From positions 1,116,001-1,180,000 of the forward strand of contig OZ248397.1 of assembly GCA_965234475.1 (NCBI GenBank): a DNA stretch of 64,000 nucleotides, given 5' to 3'. The notes beneath the pieces were generated by a model. The model was not told the origin of the DNA and did not search any database. It saw only the letters and a list, made by a program, of their open reading frames with translations. The number at the start of each line of letters is the position of its first letter. Within the stretch, counting starts at the first letter, position 1. The position numbers and the translations under genes were made by a program. This document shows, in pieces, positions 61,122 through 64,000 of this stretch. This DNA is from Methylopumilus sp947499625 (lineage in GTDB: Bacteria > Pseudomonadota > Gammaproteobacteria > Burkholderiales > Methylophilaceae).

Positions 61122-61955
61122 ATGACAGACCTTAAAAAACATTTTGCCGTGATTGGTAATCCGATTCATCACAGCCTATCCCCCCAAATTCATAGAGCGT
61201 TTGCTAAAGAAGCTGGGCTTTATATTGATTACGAAGCCATCCTTTCTCCTCTCGATCAGTTTAAAAATACAATTCATCAACTCATCGCACAAAAATTAAG
61301 CGGGGCTAATGTCACATTACCTTTTAAAAAAGAAGCTTATGAATTAGCTGGCCAGCATTCCAATCACGCTAAAATCGCTGAAGCTGTCAACACGCTCGAA
61401 TTTAAAAAAGATGAAATCATTGGTCACAATACAGATGGCATCGGATTGGTAAGAGATCTTGAACAAAACTTAAATGTAGATTTAAAGAGTAAGAAAATTT
61501 TACTCATTGGTGCGGGTGGTGCTGCAGAAGGTGTGATTTATTCTATACTAGAAAAAAATCCATCTGAATTGATACTCACCAATCGCACGATCGAAAAATC
61601 AAACGTGATTCAAAATAAAATGGGTACGCATGCAAAAAGTTTTGGCGTTAATTTAAACGTCATTGAAATTTCAAAATTGCCGCATCAATATTTTGACATC
61701 ATTATCAATGCAACCTCAGCTGGCTTAAACAATGCTGAACTTGGTATAGATCATAAAGTTTTTCATGAAGGATCTTTAGCTTACGACATGATGTATGGCA
61801 AAGAAACATCTTTCATTAATCAAGCTAAATCACAAGGGTCTAAAACATCAGATGGTCTAGGCATGTTAGTTGAACAAGCGGCGGAAGCTTTTTTTATTTG
61901 GTATCACATTAAGCCTCAAACAAAATCTGTCATTGAATCTTTAAAAGCGTTTTAA
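61122..61955 (+). CDS. aroE: Shikimate dehydrogenase
   Basis: NADPH-dependent enzyme of 277 residues in aromatic amino acid synthesis. HFAVIGNPIHHSLSPQIHR, GANVTLPFKKEAYEL (with the catalytic Lys), NTDGIGLVRDL and the nucleotide loop LIGAGGAAEGVI are all present. It is divergent from glnA and abuts mtgA, which starts with the first base after the aroE stop. Confidence 0.95.
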   Translation: MTDLKKHFAVIGNPIHHSLSPQIHRAFAKEAGLYIDYEAILSPLDQFKNTIHQLIAQKLSGANVTLPFKKEAYELAGQHSNHAKIAEAVNTLEFKKDEIIGHNTDGIGLVRDLEQNLNVDLKSKKILLIGAGGAAEGVIYSILEKNPSELILTNRTIEKSNVIQNKMGTHAKSFGVNLNVIEISKLPHQYFDIIINATSAGLNNAELGIDHKVFHEGSLAYDMMYGKETSFINQAKSQGSKTSDGLGMLVEQAAEAFFIWYHIKPQTKSVIESLKAF

Positions 61956-62675
61956 TTGCAAGCACGACTAAAAAATCTATTTTGGAATAATCGATCCTTC
62001 AAAAGAAAAGTTTTATCTGTTTCGTTTCTTTTGTTTTTTTTCTATCAGCTTTGGATTTTACTTCACATTGTTCTATGGACGGTTGTCAATCCAGGTGAAA
62101 GTGCTTTCATGGAAACGAGACTCGAGCACCTTCAAGAAAAAGATGAAAAAGCAACGCTACGTCATCAATGGGTGAATTACAACCAAATCTCGATCAACAT
62201 TAAACAAGCTGTGATTGCAGCTGAGGATGCCAAGTTTATTGACCATGAAGGTTTTGATTGGAAGGGCATTGAAAAAGCTTACGAAAAAAATAAGCGACGT
62301 AAAAAAATTGTAGCGGGGGGTTCCACCATCAGCCAGCAGCTTGCTAAAAACTTATTCTTATCTAATCAAAGAACGCCTTGGCGAAAAGCAGAAGAAACAA
62401 TTATCACGCTCATGCTTGAAACGATTTTAAGTAAGCAAAGAATCTTAGAAATTTATTTGAATGTGATTGAGTGGGGGAATAATGTATATGGAATTGAAGC
62501 CGCATCCCTTCGTTATTTTTCATCCCATGCAAAAGATCTCAATAGTTTTCAGTCGGCTAAGTTAGCTTCCATGATTCCCAATCCTAAATATTATGAGCGT
62601 CATCAAGATGCTTCAGGATTGATTGAACGAAGTGGGATCATCTTATCCCGAATGAATGCAATTCAAGCACCATAA
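61956..62675 (+). CDS. mtgA: Monofunctional peptidoglycan glycosyltransferase
   Basis: GT51 transglycosylase of 239 residues, inner-membrane anchored by a helix near residues 20-45 (VLSVSFLLFFFYQLWILL). The catalytic glutamate is in VIAAEDAKFIDHEGFDW, and GGSTISQQLAKNLFLS and ILEIYLNVIEWGNNVYGIE are conserved. It starts with TTG immediately after the aroE stop. It converges on uvrA. Confidence 0.95.
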   Translation: MQARLKNLFWNNRSFKRKVLSVSFLLFFFYQLWILLHIVLWTVVNPGESAFMETRLEHLQEKDEKATLRHQWVNYNQISINIKQAVIAAEDAKFIDHEGFDWKGIEKAYEKNKRRKKIVAGGSTISQQLAKNLFLSNQRTPWRKAEETIITLMLETILSKQRILEIYLNVIEWGNNVYGIEAASLRYFSSHAKDLNSFQSAKLASMIPNPKYYERHQDASGLIERSGIILSRMNAIQAP

Positions 62676-62676
62676 T

Positions 62677-64000
62677 TTATTTTAGGTAAGGCTTTAGATA
62701 TTTACCTGTGTAACTCTTCTTGTTATTGGCAACTTCTTCAGGTGTACCTTCCGCAATAATTTCACCTCCACCATCCCCACCTTCAGGGCCTAAATCGATC
62801 ACCCAGTCTGCGGTTTTAATCACATCTAAATTATGTTCAATGATGACAATGGTATTGCCTGCGTCACGAAGCTTATGAATCACATCAAGTAACAATTGAA
62901 TATCGGCAAAATGAAGTCCAGTGGTTGGCTCATCTAAGATATAAAGTGTTGTGCCCGTATCACGTTTTGAAAGCTCTAACGCCAATTTAACGCGCTGTGC
63001 CTCACCGCCCGAGAGTGTTGTCGCATTTTGACCGAGAGTGATATAACCTAAACCGACTTCGATAAGTGTGCGTAATTTTTTTTCAACTGCAGGAATCGCA
63101 TTAAAAAATTGATGGGCTTGTTCAACCGTCATCGATAAAACTTCATGGATATTTTTACCTTTAAATTGAATCTCTAAGGTTTCACGGTTATAACGTTTAC
63201 CTTGGCAAATATCACAAGGCACATAGACGTCAGGCAAGAAATGCATTTCAACTTTGATCACCCCATCACCCTCACATGCTTCGCATCGACCACCTTTAAC
63301 GTTGAACGAGAAACGACCTGGGCCGTAACCTCGGTTCCGGCTTTCATTAAGTTGTGCAAAAAGTTCTCGAGTGGGTGTAAAGAGTCCTGTGTAAGTTGCA
63401 GGATTAGATCTAGGGGTTCTTCCAATCGGACTTTGATCTACATCGACCACCTTATCAAAAAAATCTAAACCTTTAATCGATCCATGTTCAGCAGGCTCTG
63501 TATGGCTTCCATATAAATGATGTGCGATGGCTCGATAAAGTGTGTCATTGATGAGGGATGACTTACCACTACCTGACACACCGGTAACACAAGTGAGAAG
63601 CCCAATCGGCAATTTAAGATGCACATTTTTTAAATTGTTTCCCTTAGCACCTTTTAACTCTAGCCATTTCAAAGTGCGCGGCAATACGCGTTTATTTTTA
63701 TATTTGATTTCTTTGCGACCACTGATGTATTGGCCTGTCAGTGATTTAGGATGCTTGGCAATCATTTTAGGTGTGCCTTCAGCAACGATATAGCCGCCAT
63801 GTTCACCGGCACCCGGACCAATGTCGACGACATGATCAGCGTTCATAATCGCATCTTGATCGTGCTCGACGACGATCACGGTGTTCCCTAAATCGCGCAA
63901 TCTTTTTAAGGTTTGAAGTAAGCGGTCGTTATCGCGCTGATGAAGACCAATGGATGGTTCATCGAGCACATACATCACGCCCGTTAAACCACTGCCAATT
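62677..64000 (-). CDS. uvrA: Excinuclease ABC subunit A, C-terminal part
   Basis: Damage-recognition ATPase of nucleotide excision repair; the visible 440 or so residues are the C-terminal part, and the frame runs off the right edge. Visible are the end of the first ABC domain (YVLDEPSIGLHQRDNDRL), the second Walker A (VTGVSGSGKSSL), the zinc motif CEACEGDG with CDICQGKR, the signature LSGGEAQRVKLALELSK and Walker B LYILDEPTTGLH. Confidence 0.96.
   Translation of the reverse strand, partial: IGSGLTGVMYVLDEPSIGLHQRDNDRLLQTLKRLRDLGNTVIVVEHDQDAIMNADHVVDIGPGAGEHGGYIVAEGTPKMIAKHPKSLTGQYISGRKEIKYKNKRVLPRTLKWLELKGAKGNNLKNVHLKLPIGLLTCVTGVSGSGKSSLINDTLYRAIAHHLYGSHTEPAEHGSIKGLDFFDKVVDVDQSPIGRTPRSNPATYTGLFTPTRELFAQLNESRNRGYGPGRFSFNVKGGRCEACEGDGVIKVEMHFLPDVYVPCDICQGKRYNRETLEIQFKGKNIHEVLSMTVEQAHQFFNAIPAVEKKLRTLIEVGLGYITLGQNATTLSGGEAQRVKLALELSKRDTGTTLYILDEPTTGLHFADIQLLLDVIHKLRDAGNTIVIIEHNLDVIKTADWVIDLGPEGGDGGGEIIAEGTPEEVANNKKSYTGKYLKPYLK

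Overview
The window looks like a piece of a small, AT-rich chromosome of a methylotrophic betaproteobacterium of the Methylophilaceae (OM43 / Methylopumilus / Methylotenera type). This placement is inferred from: a lanthanide-type methanol dehydrogenase (xoxF) with its xoxJ and xoxG partners, a formate-dehydrogenase-like molybdoenzyme, a quinoprotein-dehydrogenase-associated SoxYZ-like carrier, betaproteobacterial gene order in the housekeeping blocks, very tight gene packing and low GC. No tool was run, so the placement rests on recognised proteins and synteny. No stretch longer than 300 bases lacks a gene, and I see no insertion sequence, prophage or CRISPR array.

Layout. 1-6942 (+): 3' end of a molybdopterin oxidoreductase, then moaA-mobA-moeA (its cofactor supply), a Bcp peroxiredoxin, a PIN-PhoH ATPase and an LplT-like transporter. 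6948-14702 (-): xoxF, xoxJ and xoxG, then a type II NADH dehydrogenase and the three-part transhydrogenase pntAA-pntAB-pntB. Together these oxidise methanol in the periplasm and rebalance NADH and NADPH. 14989-24446: a mixed region with proline iminopeptidase, a YihY protein fused to a cyclic-nucleotide-binding-like domain, a TPR/2OG-oxygenase protein, a UPF0114 protein, a RodZ-like protein, a UmuD-like protease, HU, a pentapeptide-repeat protein, an SDR, an AlkA-like glycosylase and a small PepSY protein. 24549-33447 (-): a SoxYZ-like carrier, an eight-gene lipid-modification operon with two cyclopropane-synthase-like methyltransferases and a desaturase, and a trypsin-like protease. 33494-35373: small metabolic and regulatory genes.

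From 35413 the window is mostly conserved housekeeping: tRNA-Ile(CAU), the rpoD-dnaG-yqeY-rpsU macromolecular synthesis block with divergent tsaD, plsY and folB, then xerD, the rplS-trmD-rimM-rpsP operon, queC-queE, cpoB-pal-tolB-tolA-tolR-tolQ-ybgC-ruvB-ruvA-ruvC-yebC, a DMT transporter, a CBS protein, a small lipoprotein, ntrC-ntrB and glnA, aroE, mtgA and the C-terminal part of uvrA. The glnA region carries a clear sigma-54 promoter with two NtrC-type sites, and a third such site lies over the likely ntrB promoter.

The points most worth following are the lipid-modification operon, the roughly 34-residue insertion and structured leader of xoxF, the YihY-CNBD fusion, the solitary UmuD, the duplicated 3' gene tail beside the SoxYZ-like carrier, and the Ala/Pro/Glu-rich tails on two ribosomal proteins of one operon. 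I found no convincing, wholly unknown multi-gene system.
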